Assembly: GCF_014322795.1 (NCBI RefSeq)
Contig: NZ_JAASTT010000005.1
Coordinates: 62,001 to 126,000, forward strand
Source: Paenilisteria portnoyi
GTDB taxonomy: Bacteria; Bacillota; Bacilli; Lactobacillales; Listeriaceae
Reading direction: 5' to 3'
Length of the DNA stretch: 64,000 nt
Numbering within the stretch: position 1 is the first letter of the stretch; each line of letters begins with the position of its first letter. Positions 37,263-47,461 of the stretch are shown piece after piece. A program made the position numbers and the translations under genes. The notes under the pieces are model-generated. The model was not told where the DNA came from. It worked only from the letters and a program-made list of their open reading frames with translations, and ran no database searches.

Positions 37263-37916
37263 TTAATTAAAATATTTCTTTACTTGTGGTAAGGCAGGGT
37301 CTTCAAAAATAACTTTGGCATATTCATCAAGGACATACCCCGTCAAATTCGTTTCATCGCCATACTCTAATAAAATACTGACTACATTGTCAATGTTTTT
37401 TTCATCAAATTTCGCTTCAGGAAACTCCACATACAGATAATAACTATCTTTGTAGTGGTACAGTTTCGTTGATAACTGATCAAGCCCAGTCGCTTTAGAC
37501 AAGGTAATCAAGTCCTCAAATTCGCGGAACTGCAAAATAAATTCTAACGTATCTTCATCCCCGCCCTCGGTAATCTTGGCAGGAGTAAAATGTTCTTCTA
37601 GCAGCTTCTCAATACGTTCCTCGGCTAGCTCATCGGCTTGATCCATGTTAATCTCAAAGCCAGATTCACCCTTGCCTAGGTTAGCCTTCGTAACTAGCAC
37701 TTCTAAACCGTGCTTCAAAGCCTGTACCTGAATCCAGAGTGGTCCATCAGGAGAGAACTCGTCCTCATACTTAAGTTCGTCCATCATATCCCAGAAAAGC
37801 TCCTCGCTCTTCTCACGGTCATACCAAATTTCTTCATGATTAAAACCGCGTTCTTCCAAATCCATATAAGAGATATAAAACTTTATGGTATTCTCATTAA
37901 TACGTTCAATTTCCAT
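37263..37916 (-). CDS. mecA: ClpC adaptor protein MecA
   Basis: Adaptor of 217 aa that delivers substrates (such as ComK or Spx-type regulators in Bacillus) to the ClpCP protease. The N-terminal MEIERINENTIKFYISYMDLEERGF is diagnostic; a Glu/Asp-rich linker (about residues 100-125) separates the substrate-binding and ClpC-binding halves. GGGAGAG lies 9 bases before the ATG at 37916. It lies between spx and coiA, a link between proteolysis and competence. The 297-base gap to spx contains no other gene. Confidence 0.95.
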   Translation of the reverse strand: MEIERINENTIKFYISYMDLEERGFNHEEIWYDREKSEELFWDMMDELKYEDEFSPDGPLWIQVQALKHGLEVLVTKANLGKGESGFEINMDQADELAEERIEKLLEEHFTPAKITEGGDEDTLEFILQFREFEDLITLSKATGLDQLSTKLYHYKDSYYLYVEFPEAKFDEKNIDNVVSILLEYGDETNLTGYVLDEYAKVIFEDPALPQVKKYFN

Positions 37917-38167
37917 CGTCACACACTCTCCCTTCCATCTTCAACATTGACAATGAAGGGTAATTCATTTGTTGTTAGTATCATTGTAGCCTAATTCAAA
38001 AAAAAGGGCTAATAATTGATTTCGGTAAAAGCCACTATTTAATTGAAGAATACTATCTTAGCCTATATTTACCCAGAATTCAAGAGTAGAAACTCCCAAT
38101 TCCCTCAAAAAAGCCTATATTTATAAAAAAATTATGATAATAATCCATGAAAACCCTAATCTACTCC

Positions 38168-38203
38168 AAAAAAACTACCAATACCTAAAAAAGCATTGGT
38201 AGT
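38168..38203 (-). terminator. Terminator of spx
   Basis: ACTACCAAT (38174-38182) and ATTGGTAGT (38195-38203) pair; A6 at 38168-38173 reads as T6 on the minus strand. Confidence 0.9.
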
Positions 38204-38213
38204 CCAAATAAGA

Positions 38214-38609
38214 TTAATTAACCAGTTTTTGAGCTTCACGCAATTGGTACGTCCGAACGCGACGTGGTAGGAAACGACGAATTTCATCTTCGTTATAGCC
38301 TACTTGCAAACGCTTCTCATCAATAATAATTGGGCGACGTAACAAACCTGGATTTTTTTGGATTAGTTCAAATAATTCTTGAAGCGGTAAACTATCTAAA
38401 TCCACATTTAATTTTTGGAATGTCTTAGAACGTGTGGAAATAATCTCATCCGTACCATCCTCTGTCATTCGTAAAATTTCTTTAATTTCGCCTAAACTTA
38501 ATGGCTCCGAGAAAATATTTCTCTCTTTGTATGGGATATCATGTTCCTCTAGCCATGCACGAGCTTTACGACAAGACGTGCAACTTGGTGAAGTGTATAA
38601 CGTTACCAT
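38214..38609 (-). CDS. spx: Transcriptional regulator Spx (ArsC family)
   Basis: Thiol/oxidative-stress regulator, 131 aa, that binds the RNA polymerase alpha C-terminal domain. The redox switch CTSC is at residues 10-13 ([15 protein letters not shown]), followed by the ArsC-like fold, and [16 protein letters not shown] near the C-terminus is typical of Spx rather than arsenate reductase. AAGGAG precedes the start. It is degraded by ClpXP in relatives. Single gene with its own terminator. The 317-base gap between spx and oppF holds the spx upstream region and the opp terminator. Confidence 0.95.
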   Translation of the reverse strand: MVTLYTSPSCTSCRKARAWLEEHDIPYKERNIFSEPLSLGEIKEILRMTEDGTDEIISTRSKTFQKLNVDLDSLPLQELFELIQKNPGLLRRPIIIDEKRLQVGYNEDEIRRFLPRRVRTYQLREAQKLVN

Positions 38610-38890
38610 TAGACATTCACACTCCTTATTGGTTTATTGTTTCATTCAATGTAACGAATTTCCTAACAATATATCTATTGGAAACGATCTCTTTTAAGAC
38701 CTACTTTCATTATACACCAAAATAGCAAAAAGCAACACACTATTTCAAAAAAAGTTATCCAACTCACACAGATTGAAAGTTGCTCGTTATATGTATGTTA
38801 CCCCTACTATACCGCTTTAAAACTAGAATCCGATGAAAAAATAAGCCTTTAGATTAGAATTTAATGAGAAATTTGTTAGAATGCCATTGG

Positions 38891-38921
38891 AAAGGCCACC
38901 CCGAAAATCAGGATGGCCTCT
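38891..38921 (-). terminator. Terminator of the opp operon
   Basis: AGGCCACC and GGATGGCCT (38893-38919) form a stem with one bulge; only a modest T-run follows on the minus strand (CCTTTCC), so efficiency may be partial. Confidence 0.6.
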
Positions 38922-38926
38922 CATTA

Positions 38927-39892
38927 TTATTCAGCAGTTGCAGTTGCTGCGGCAGTTAATTTGGCGTGCTTCTCTTGATAAGTAGCTACTTCTTCAGGAG
39001 AACAATACACAAAATGTCCTGGTGCGATTTCACGCATCTGTAAATCTTCTTCTCCTGTATAATTATGAACTGCTGGATCGTACGTTTTACGGATACGAGT
39101 ACGCTCATAGTTAGGATCAGGTAATGGAATCGCGGAAAGTAATGATTCCGTGTACGCATGTAACGGTGCACGATATAAGTCATCAGCTGGTGCTAATTCC
39201 ACCAATTTACCGAAATACATAACGCCGATACGATCACTAATATATTTGACCATCGACAAATCATGCGCGATAAACAGATAAGTCAGGCCTTTTTCTTTTT
39301 GTAATTGTTTTAGCAGGTTGACGACTTGCGCTTGAATCGAAACATCCAAGGCCGAAATCGGTTCATCGGCAATGATGAATTCCGGTTGAACAGCAAGCGC
39401 ACGAGCAATCCCGATACGTTGACGTTGCCCACCAGAGAATTCATGTGGATAACGACCAGCGTGTTCCTTGCTCAAACCAACCGTTTCTAGTAACTCATAG
39501 ACTTGATTCGTTAGCTCAGACGGAGTTTTTGCCAGACCATGAATACGAATACCCTCTGCAATAATATCCTTAACTTTCATACGCGGATTTAACGATGCAT
39601 ACGGATCTTGGAAAATCATTTGCATTTTGCGACGGAACTCATGCATTTCTGTACGTGATTTACGACCATGTACATCCACGCCGTCGTAGAGTACTTCGCC
39701 ATCTGTTGCATCATATAAACGAATAATCGTACGCCCAGTTGTCGATTTCCCACAACCAGATTCGCCTACAAGACCAAGCGTTTCTCCTTTATAAATATCA
39801 AAAGAGATACCATCCACAGCGCGGACTTCACTTGCTTTGCCTTTATTAAAGTATTGCTTTAGATTCTTAATTTCGAGTAACTTTTCAGCCAT
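38927..39892 (-). CDS. oppF: Oligopeptide ABC transporter ATPase OppF
   Basis: Nucleotide-binding subunit of the oligopeptide permease, 321 aa. Walker A is [11 protein letters not shown], signature [10 protein letters not shown], Walker B FIIADEP, and the C-terminal oligopeptide-transporter extension ([16 protein letters not shown]) is present. It overlaps oppD by 8 bases. Last gene of the oppABCDF operon. Confidence 0.96.
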   Translation of the reverse strand: MAEKLLEIKNLKQYFNKGKASEVRAVDGISFDIYKGETLGLVGESGCGKSTTGRTIIRLYDATDGEVLYDGVDVHGRKSRTEMHEFRRKMQMIFQDPYASLNPRMKVKDIIAEGIRIHGLAKTPSELTNQVYELLETVGLSKEHAGRYPHEFSGGQRQRIGIARALAVQPEFIIADEPISALDVSIQAQVVNLLKQLQKEKGLTYLFIAHDLSMVKYISDRIGVMYFGKLVELAPADDLYRAPLHAYTESLLSAIPLPDPNYERTRIRKTYDPAVHNYTGEEDLQMREIAPGHFVYCSPEEVATYQEKHAKLTAAATATAE

Positions 39893-40964
39893 CTACTTCA
39901 ACCCCCTTCGCGTGAACAGCTTGCATACCGGGATGATCCGTTGCAAATTGCTCTTGACGACGTAATACGGCATCAGGAGGCATTACCTCTGGTGCATCTG
40001 GATGCAATAACCAAGTAGCTGCATAATGCGTGTCAGAGACTTTGTACATTGGTGGTTCTTGTTCTAAATCGATTTGCATCGCGTATCTATTACGAGCCGC
40101 AAACGCATCCCCTTTTGGAGGATCAAGCAAATCAGGAGGCGTACCAGGAATAACAAACAGTTCTTCCTCTTCCGTATCCAGCGTCGGCATCGAACTAATA
40201 AGTCCCCATGTGTATGGATGTTGCGGATTGTAGAAAATCTCATCTACCGTTCCGATTTCAACAATTTTACCACCGTACATAACCGCTACACGATCGGCTA
40301 CATTCGCTACAACACCTAGATCATGCGTAATGAAGATAATCGACGTATCAATTTTCTTCTGCAAATCTTTCATCAAGTCCAAAATCTGCGCTTGAATCGT
40401 AACATCGAGTGCCGTTGTTGGCTCATCAGCAATCAGGATTTGCGGATTACAAGCAAGTGAGATCGCGATAACAACACGTTGACGCATACCACCGGAAAAC
40501 TGATGCGGATATTGTTTTAAACGTTCCTCTGCATTCGGAATACCAACCAATTGAAGCAAACGAAGCGCTGTTTTCAAGGCTTCCTTCTTACCAATTTTTT
40601 GGTGTTTGATAATCGGTTCTGCAATTTGTTTGCCGATGGTCATTGTTGGATTTAATGAGGTCATCGGATCTTGGAAAATCATCGAAATTTCTTTACCACG
40701 AATTTTTTGCATTTGTTTTTCAGATGCTTTCGCGATATCTATGCCGTTAAATAGGATTTCTCCTGATTTAATTTTGGAATTACTTTCTGGCAATAGGCGC
40801 ATGATGGACTTAGTCGTTACGGATTTCCCCGAACCAGACTCACCAACGATCGCTAGCGTCTCCCCTTTAATTAGGTCAAAGCTCACGCCACGAATTGCTT
40901 TTACTTCACCAGCATACGTATGAAACGAGATATGCAGGTCCTTTACTTCTAATAGTTTTTCCAT
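39885..40964 (-). CDS. oppD: Oligopeptide ABC transporter ATPase OppD
   Basis: Second nucleotide-binding subunit, 359 aa. Walker A GESGSGKSVTT, signature FSGGMRQRVV, Walker B ILIADEP, then the family's C-terminal segment with NPQHPYTWGLISSMPTL. It pairs with OppF to energise import through OppBC. Confidence 0.96.
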   Translation of the reverse strand: MEKLLEVKDLHISFHTYAGEVKAIRGVSFDLIKGETLAIVGESGSGKSVTTKSIMRLLPESNSKIKSGEILFNGIDIAKASEKQMQKIRGKEISMIFQDPMTSLNPTMTIGKQIAEPIIKHQKIGKKEALKTALRLLQLVGIPNAEERLKQYPHQFSGGMRQRVVIAISLACNPQILIADEPTTALDVTIQAQILDLMKDLQKKIDTSIIFITHDLGVVANVADRVAVMYGGKIVEIGTVDEIFYNPQHPYTWGLISSMPTLDTEEEELFVIPGTPPDLLDPPKGDAFAARNRYAMQIDLEQEPPMYKVSDTHYAATWLLHPDAPEVMPPDAVLRRQEQFATDHPGMQAVHAKGVEVDG

Positions 40965-40981
40965 TTTTCCTCACCTCACCT

Positions 40982-42001
40982 TTAATCACGCATTTTCGGA
41001 TCAAACGCATCACGTAAGCCGTCAGCAATTAAGTTAAATGCAATCATGATAATACATAGTACGAGCGTTGGATAAAGAACCATATACGGCAGTACTTGCA
41101 ATGTCTTGTACCCTTCGCTAATGAGTGTTCCAAGCGATGCCTGTGGTGCAGGAATACCTAACCCGATAAATCCTAGGAAGGCCTCGAAGAAAATCGCACT
41201 TGGAATACTAAACATAACGTTAATGATAATAACACCCGATACGTTGGGCAACAAATGCTTGAATAAAATGCTCGGCGTCGAACCACCAAGTGTTTTAGAC
41301 GCTAATACAAACTCTTGATCTTTCAATTTCAAAACTTGTCCACGTACAACCCGCGCCATCGTTATCCAACTCGTCATCGCAATCGCAATGATAATGGACA
41401 TGATACCAGGATCGAGGACGAGCAACATGAGGATAACAACAACTAAGTTTGGAATCGCCGAAGCAACCTCCAAAATACGTTGCATAAAGTTATCGACACG
41501 ACCACCAGAATAACCAGAAATCATACCGTATGTTACCCCAACAAGTAAGTCAAAGAATGCGGCTACTAAACCGATGAATAGTGAAATTTGAGTACCTTTC
41601 CAAACACGCGTAAATTGGTCACGGCCGAGTGTATCCGTTCCGAACCAATAATACGTTCCTTCAGGTACATTTTTTTGCTTATAAACGTCTACTTCTTCGC
41701 CACCAATGTTTTGCTTACCGTTCCAAAATGGCATGTTATCAAAACCTTGTACTTTAGGTGGTAGTGAAGCATTAGATGTTGTTTGTTCTGAATACGTGTA
41801 TCCAGAAATCAGCGGGCCAACAAAAGCCATGATAATAACAAGCGCCAACACGATAATACTCACTAATGCGGCTTTATTTTTTCTGATACGAATCCAAGAA
41901 TCTTGCATAAAAGTAAGACTTGGACGTAGAATTTTCTCATGTTCTGCTTCTTGTATATGCGCGGGTTGGAATAATTCTTTTGAAATTTTTGGCTCTGTCA
42001 T
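40982..42001 (-). CDS. oppC: Oligopeptide ABC transporter permease OppC
   Basis: Inner-membrane permease of 339 aa. The N-terminal segment LVSIIVLALVIIMAFVGPL is followed by a large extracytoplasmic loop (about 70-115) and the EAA-type cytoplasmic loop (FVLASKTLGGSTPSILFKHLLPN). OppC starts 2 bases after oppB ends, consistent with coupling. Confidence 0.95.
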   Translation of the reverse strand: MTEPKISKELFQPAHIQEAEHEKILRPSLTFMQDSWIRIRKNKAALVSIIVLALVIIMAFVGPLISGYTYSEQTTSNASLPPKVQGFDNMPFWNGKQNIGGEEVDVYKQKNVPEGTYYWFGTDTLGRDQFTRVWKGTQISLFIGLVAAFFDLLVGVTYGMISGYSGGRVDNFMQRILEVASAIPNLVVVILMLLVLDPGIMSIIIAIAMTSWITMARVVRGQVLKLKDQEFVLASKTLGGSTPSILFKHLLPNVSGVIIINVMFSIPSAIFFEAFLGFIGLGIPAPQASLGTLISEGYKTLQVLPYMVLYPTLVLCIIMIAFNLIADGLRDAFDPKMRD

Positions 42002-42003
42002 AA

Positions 42004-42930
42004 TTATTTACCTCCCGACACACGGATACGAGGGTCAATCAATCCGTAAAGAATATCTACCACTAGAATAACGAAAACAAGCATACCTGCAAAGAGTAGC
42101 GTAGTTCCCATGATTACAGGATAGTCATTGGTTTGTATAGATGACACAAACTGGCTTCCGATACCCGGAATACCAAAGATATTTTCGATAACAAGTGAAC
42201 CCGTCATCAAGGCCACAGTTAGAGGTCCGATAACAGTAATCAGTGGAATCAGTGCATTACGAATCGCATGTTTCCAAGCAACTTCCACACGGTTATTCCC
42301 TTTCGCTTTTGCAAGCAACACATAATCCGAACCGAACACATCGATAAGCTCTGTCCTCATAAAACGAGCGGCTGTGGCGAGTGGGAACATGGCAAGCGCA
42401 AGTGCTGGCAGTATGGTGTATTCAAAGGTACCCCAACCGGCAACCGGCAACCACTGTAATTTTGCGCCGATCCAATACTGTAGCATGGCGGCGAACACGA
42501 AGGATGGTATCGATTTCCCAAGTATCGCGATAAACGTACTGGTGTAATCGGGCCACTTATTCTGAAACATGGCTGCTACAACTCCTAGTATAATACCAAA
42601 TAGCAGTCCGAATACAATGGCTTCAACGGCAATTGTAATCGATGGTCCAATCAAGTTTCCTAATATTTCAGATACAGGTCGATTATCCAATTGGAAAGAT
42701 ACCCCTAGATTCCCTTGTAATAAGTCTCCCATGTAGTGAAGATATTGTACTGGCACTGGATCATTTAGTCCGTACTGGTCGTTCATAATCTGAATTTGTT
42801 CTGGCGTCATTTTAGCTTCGTTTCTATACGGTGAACCTGGTAGATATTGCATTAAAATGAATGTCACCGTTGCAATAATAAACATTGTAATAACCATATA
42901 TAAGAGCCGTTTCAATCCATATTTAATCAT
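42004..42930 (-). CDS. oppB: Oligopeptide ABC transporter permease OppB
   Basis: Inner-membrane permease of 308 aa with about six transmembrane segments. The start MIKYGLKRLLYMVITMFIIATVTF and the EAA loop (YVLLAKAKGNNRVEVAWKHAIRNAL) are characteristic. It partners OppC. GGGGGTG lies before the start. The 343-base gap to oppA holds a hairpin but no gene. Confidence 0.95.
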   Translation of the reverse strand: MIKYGLKRLLYMVITMFIIATVTFILMQYLPGSPYRNEAKMTPEQIQIMNDQYGLNDPVPVQYLHYMGDLLQGNLGVSFQLDNRPVSEILGNLIGPSITIAVEAIVFGLLFGIILGVVAAMFQNKWPDYTSTFIAILGKSIPSFVFAAMLQYWIGAKLQWLPVAGWGTFEYTILPALALAMFPLATAARFMRTELIDVFGSDYVLLAKAKGNNRVEVAWKHAIRNALIPLITVIGPLTVALMTGSLVIENIFGIPGIGSQFVSSIQTNDYPVIMGTTLLFAGMLVFVILVVDILYGLIDPRIRVSGGK

Positions 42931-43206
42931 CTCTACACCCCCCGAAAAATTTATTTTGTAGAATATTTTCTTATTTTATCATAAGCCTGCAACCATAGCG
43001 AGCTTTGTTTTCTCAATTCATTGTTTTTTTAAATTCACGAATCCATTTTAGTCATAAAAGAATACGCTTATACTTCCTTCTTGTCCCCAAAACATACCAA
43101 GTTATCTAAAAATTCATTGTGATTATTCTAAACGTAACCATAATAAACTGACATTTTAACGTGTTTATTATTCGGATATGTAGCACACCCTATTTCATCA
43201 TTAAAA

Positions 43207-43233
43207 GAGAGAGTATATAGAATATACTCTCTC
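43207..43233 (-). terminator. Hairpin between oppA and oppB
   Basis: Perfect 12-bp stem (GAGAGAGTATAT 43207-43218 with ATATACTCTCTC 43222-43233, loop of 3) followed by TTTTAA on the minus strand. Likely a partial terminator giving more oppA than oppBCDF transcript. Confidence 0.7.
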
Positions 43234-43273
43234 AGGTTACAGTCAAGCATTTCTTAAAATGATATGCGTTTAC

Positions 43274-44941
43274 TTATTTTCCATCAATATACGTTGTTTT
43301 GAATGTATAGTCTGGACCAAACGCATTTTTTTGTAGATTTTTCACGTATGGTTGTTGCAAGAATGCTTTCGCACGTTGGTAAAGTGGTTGAATGGCATAA
43401 TCTTCATCAATTAGAATTGGTTCAGCTTTAAGCATTTCATCCCAACGACCTTGTGTATCACCGGCAAGTGGGCCTGCAGCTTGGTCGATAATTTTATCGT
43501 AAGCGGCATTTGAATAGCTCATTCTGTTTTGTGAGTTACCAGTTCTGAACAAGTTCAAGAATGTTGATGGATCTTGATAATCAGGACCCCAAGCGCTTAG
43601 TGAGAAGTCATAATCTTGACTTTGATCATTTGCTAAACGGATTTTAAATGGTACGTTTTTAAGTGTTACTTTAAAGCCAGATAGGTTTTTCTCCCATTGG
43701 TTTTGTAAGAACTCACTTGATTTCTTAGCATTTTCAGTATCATCACTTGTAAACTCAAGGTTTAGAGAAGTAACGCCAAGCTCTTTCAAGCCTTGTGTCC
43801 ATGCTTTTTTCGCTTCGTCTAAGTTATAAACGCCAACATCGCCAACTTCATCGCGGTAGTCTTTGTTATCTTTAGGATCGAAAGTGAATTTCTTAGGAAC
43901 TAAACCGTTAGCTGGGATAGAACCATTTTGTAGTACTGTGTCCACATAGCTTTGTTTATCAACAGACAATGCCAATGCTTTACGGATGTTTTTATTTGCT
44001 AATGGTGTTTTCTTACCATTACGTTCTTGGTTAAATTTAATGTAGAATACAGAAGACTCTTCTTCTACTTTATAGTCGTCTTTATTTTTGTTTTGAGCAG
44101 CGTATTCAGCTGTCAATAATGCTTTATCTAATTTACTTGTGTTGTATAGGTTAACACTAGTTCCAGGATCTTGAACTACTTGTACATTGATTTTATCAAG
44201 TTTTACTTTGTCTTTATCCCAATATTTATCGTTTGGCACAAACGCCCAACTTTTTCCTGTTCCATTCCAATCTGTTAATTTGAATGGTCCGTTGTAAAGG
44301 ATGCTATCGCTATCTAAAGCATATTTGTCGCCTTTACTTTCAACATACTTCTGGTTAAGTGGGAAGAATGTTGGGAAAGCTAGTAATGAATCAAAGTAAG
44401 CAGCTGGTTGAACCAGTGTTACTTCTAATGTATTATCGTCGACTGCTTTAATGCCTAATTCAGAAGGTTTTTTCTCACCTTTGATGATTTCAGAAGCATT
44501 TTGAACTAATCCATCAAATAAGTAGGAATAAGTTGCTGCTGTGCTTGGATTAACGGCACGTTGCCATGAGTATACATAATCTTTTGCTGTTACTGGATCT
44601 CCGTTAGACCATTTTGCGTCATCACGTAGTTTGAATGTATACACTTTTTTGTCGTCGCTTACTTTTGCTTTCTCAGTAGCGCCTGCAGGTTGTGCTACAC
44701 CATCTTTATCAAGTGCGTACAGACCTTCATTCGTTTGGTTAATTACGTTTAATCCAACTGCATCATCTGCTTTTGTACTATCCGCTGATGGGATAAGAGC
44801 CGACTCCATCAAGTTTAATTCTTGCTTGGAATCACTTGAGCCTCCACTAGATTTGGAATCGCTTCCGCCTCCACATGCTGCCAGTACTAAGCTTAGTACT
44901 AATGTTAATCCTAAAACTAAAAACAATTTAGATTTTTTCAT
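43274..44941 (-). CDS. oppA: Oligopeptide-binding lipoprotein OppA
   Basis: Extracytoplasmic peptide receptor, 555 aa. The signal peptide ends in the lipobox LAAC (Cys 23), then a Gly/Ser spacer (GGGSDSKSSGGSSDS). The SBP family 5 fold is shown by TFKLRDDAKWSNGDPVTAKDYVYSWQR and YDFSLSAWGPDYQDPSTFL. GGGAGG precedes the start. It is the receptor of the opp operon; expression is probably CodY-controlled (box at 44961-44975). Confidence 0.95.
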   Translation of the reverse strand: MKKSKLFLVLGLTLVLSLVLAACGGGSDSKSSGGSSDSKQELNLMESALIPSADSTKADDAVGLNVINQTNEGLYALDKDGVAQPAGATEKAKVSDDKKVYTFKLRDDAKWSNGDPVTAKDYVYSWQRAVNPSTAATYSYLFDGLVQNASEIIKGEKKPSELGIKAVDDNTLEVTLVQPAAYFDSLLAFPTFFPLNQKYVESKGDKYALDSDSILYNGPFKLTDWNGTGKSWAFVPNDKYWDKDKVKLDKINVQVVQDPGTSVNLYNTSKLDKALLTAEYAAQNKNKDDYKVEEESSVFYIKFNQERNGKKTPLANKNIRKALALSVDKQSYVDTVLQNGSIPANGLVPKKFTFDPKDNKDYRDEVGDVGVYNLDEAKKAWTQGLKELGVTSLNLEFTSDDTENAKKSSEFLQNQWEKNLSGFKVTLKNVPFKIRLANDQSQDYDFSLSAWGPDYQDPSTFLNLFRTGNSQNRMSYSNAAYDKIIDQAAGPLAGDTQGRWDEMLKAEPILIDEDYAIQPLYQRAKAFLQQPYVKNLQKNAFGPDYTFKTTYIDGK

Positions 44942-44960
44942 TAGTAAACCTCCCTTTTTT

Positions 44961-44975
44961 ATTTTTCAGAAAAAT
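44961..44975. promoter_or_regulatory. CodY box upstream of oppA
   Basis: ATTTTTCAGAAAAAT matches the CodY consensus AATTTTCWGAAAATT at 13 of 15 positions. It lies between the predicted transcription start and the oppA ribosome-binding site, which fits repression by CodY when branched-chain amino acids and GTP are plentiful. Confidence 0.7.
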
Positions 44976-44988
44976 CATTTCGATTACT

Positions 44989-45018
44989 ATTATACTCTAA
45001 AAATTTCAGCTTTGTAAA
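44989..45018 (-). promoter_or_regulatory. Promoter of oppA operon
   Basis: TATAAT (44994-44989) with a TTTACA/TTACAA -35 (45018-45012) at 17-18 bases. The rest of the 617-base gap between the two oppA genes contains only AT-rich sequence and the upstream terminator. Confidence 0.65.
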
Positions 45019-45504
45019 TTATTTTTTCGAAATATACGAAAACAAGGATGAAAGTTATAAGTTATTGCAAAATTTCCGCAAGATAACCCAATTAGCCTAT
45101 CGCAACACTTTTTCGTGTAAAAATGGACACATAAGATTATTTAGCTAAACTATCTTACAATTTACTTTTCCCTTTTATTAAGTTTTCTGAATAAATAAAT
45201 CGATTGAAATAATATCCCCCAGAGCTTCACTGTTTCAGATACGATATGTACTTGAAAACAATTTCAATTTTTGAAAGTATAACGACTCGAAAAGCAATCC
45301 ACTAATTTTTAGTAGGATTATATTTATTTATATACTTTTTTTCGTCATCTGTCTACATAAATACACTAAAAAATAAATAAACTTTTAAAAAAACTTTACA
45401 AAGCCTTAATATATGCCATTTCTAACAATTTATTCAATGACAGAAAATTTCACTAGTTTTGTTAGATATTCGGGATATTTAGGATTTCATTTCCAGTTCT
45501 AATA

Positions 45505-45546
45505 TAGAAGAAAGGCACTCCAAAATTGAAATTGGAGCGCGCTTTC
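45505..45546 (-). terminator. Terminator of the second oppA
   Basis: GAAAGGCACTCCAA (45510-45523) pairs with TTGGAGCGCGCTTTC (45532-45546) with two small mismatches; only a weak T-run follows (CTTTCTTC). Confidence 0.65.
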
Positions 45547-45558
45547 TATCTAGTTTAA

Positions 45559-47217
45559 CTATTTAATATCAATCCATTGATACGAGTATGGTGCACCGAA
45601 TAGATGGGTTACGAATCCTGTCATTTTTGGATTTTGTAGAGCGGCTACACCGTTTTGATAAAGTGGTGCTACAGCTGTATCTTGCTCAATTAGAATCTTC
45701 TCTGCTTGAAGAAGTGTATTCCAACGTTCTTCTGGTTTTGTTGCTAGTGTTGTTGCTGCTTCTTTTAGTAGTTTGTCGTATTCTGGATTGGAGTAGCTTG
45801 AGCGGTTGTAACTACTTGTGGTTTCGAATACACCTAGGAATGTGGATGGATCTTGATAATCTGGGCCCCAACGCGCTAGTTGTAATTCGTATTGTTGTGT
45901 TTCATCCAATTTCAAACGTGATTTGTATGGAACTGTTTTGATATTGATTTTCAGTCCGTCTAAGTTGCTTTCTAGTTCATTTTGGATATATTCCGACATT
46001 TTCTTGCTGAACTCTTGGTCATCGCCTAGGAATTCAAGCGTGATATTGTCTTGACCTAATTCTTGTTTCGCTTTCTTCCAATATTCTTGCGCTTTGGCTT
46101 TGTCGTATGTTAGCAAATCGCCATTTTCTTTTCGGAAATCTTCTTTTGTTACTGGATTAAATGTGAATTTCGATGGTACTAGTCCGTCGATTGGTTCGGA
46201 ACCATTGGCAAGAACAGTGTCTACCATCGTTTCTTTGTTAATCACCGTTGCGATGGCTTTACGAGCATTTTCATTCGCAAAAATAGTTGATTTACCATCT
46301 AATTTCTGGTTGAATTTCAAGAAGTACACGAATGCATCTAGACTTGATGTGAAGTCTTTATCAGATTGTTTTTGTTTCGCATAGTCACCAGAAAGTGTTG
46401 CGCGGTCTAATTTTCCTGTTGTATATAGGTTAACGGCGCTTCCTGGATCTTTAATGACTTGTAAGTTAATTTTATCGAGGTTGATGTCGCCTTTGTTCCA
46501 ATACTTGCTATTCTTCTCGTAAGACCATGATTTGCTCGTATTTGTCCAGCCTTTCATCGTGAATGGGCCGTTGTAAATCATGTGATCGCTATCTTTTGCG
46601 TAGTCGGCACCTTGCTTCTCAACATATTCCTCGTTTTGTGGATAGAATGTTGGGAATGTTAGGAGCGAATGGAAATATGGCACGGGCTGTTCTAGCGTTA
46701 CTTCAAGCGTTGTATCGTCAATTGCCTTCACGCCTAGTTCTTCCGGTTTCATTTCGCCAGCTGTGATTTGAGCTGCATTTTTTACTACACCGCTAAAAAT
46801 GACAGCGTACTCTGCAGCCGTTTTTGGATCTACTATTTTTCTCCATGAATATACGAAATCATTGGCTGTCACAGGTGTGCCGTCTGACCATTTGGCATCA
46901 TCGCGCAGTTTGATTGTGTAAACGGTTTGATCGTCATTGATTTGTGGATCTTCTTTTGCAACGCCGGGTTGTACTTGATCGTCTTTATCCAAGTAGTATA
47001 GGCCTTCGAAAACAGTGTTTTGAGCCGTAAAACTAACACCGTCTGTCCCTTTTTTAGAATCCATCGACGGAATTTCAGCCGATTCCATTAGATTGACCGT
47101 CTTCTTGCCTGACGTGCTGACACTGTCTTTCGTGCTATCGCTGCCTCCACACGCCACAAGTACCGCGGACATAATGGTTAGCATCAATAGTAATACCCAA
47201 CTTTTCTTCAACTTCAT
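45559..47217 (-). CDS. Second oligopeptide-binding lipoprotein (OppA paralogue)
   Basis: Extracytoplasmic SBP family 5 lipoprotein, 552 aa, colinear with the OppA next door: lipobox LVAC (Cys 23), NLMESAEIPSMDSKKGTDGV, YTIKLRDDAKWSDGTPVTANDFVYSWRK, LARWGPDYQDPSTFLGVFE. It has its own promoter region and terminator, and no permease genes of its own, so it probably feeds the same OppBCDF. It is clearly diverged from its neighbour and so may bind a different peptide spectrum. Possible CodY box upstream. Confidence 0.94.
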   Translation of the reverse strand: MKLKKSWVLLLMLTIMSAVLVACGGSDSTKDSVSTSGKKTVNLMESAEIPSMDSKKGTDGVSFTAQNTVFEGLYYLDKDDQVQPGVAKEDPQINDDQTVYTIKLRDDAKWSDGTPVTANDFVYSWRKIVDPKTAAEYAVIFSGVVKNAAQITAGEMKPEELGVKAIDDTTLEVTLEQPVPYFHSLLTFPTFYPQNEEYVEKQGADYAKDSDHMIYNGPFTMKGWTNTSKSWSYEKNSKYWNKGDINLDKINLQVIKDPGSAVNLYTTGKLDRATLSGDYAKQKQSDKDFTSSLDAFVYFLKFNQKLDGKSTIFANENARKAIATVINKETMVDTVLANGSEPIDGLVPSKFTFNPVTKEDFRKENGDLLTYDKAKAQEYWKKAKQELGQDNITLEFLGDDQEFSKKMSEYIQNELESNLDGLKINIKTVPYKSRLKLDETQQYELQLARWGPDYQDPSTFLGVFETTSSYNRSSYSNPEYDKLLKEAATTLATKPEERWNTLLQAEKILIEQDTAVAPLYQNGVAALQNPKMTGFVTHLFGAPYSYQWIDIK

Positions 47218-47251
47218 AACTTAATCCTCTCCCTCTTTAAAGTGTAGAATC

Positions 47252-47277
47252 ACTATATACTATTTTTTCAGAAAAAT
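47252..47277 (-). promoter_or_regulatory. Promoter region and CodY-like box of second oppA
   Basis: A TATAGT -10 (47257-47252) lies ahead of the gene. TTTTTTCAGAAAAAT (47263-47277), 12 of 15 matches to the CodY consensus, overlaps the region where the -35 should be. Confidence 0.5.
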
Positions 47278-47461
47278 AAAGTATTTTTTATAAATTTGAT
47301 TACTTTTATTTTTTTACATAAATGCAAATACCTTGCGCACGTTGACCTTTTGACGTATTAAAGCGTTAGAAATATTTATTACATATCGCGATGCTAGATG
47401 GTATTTTGAGTGGTTTTATGATAGAGTTAGGATAGAATTTTTTGATGGGAAGGTGGCATAT

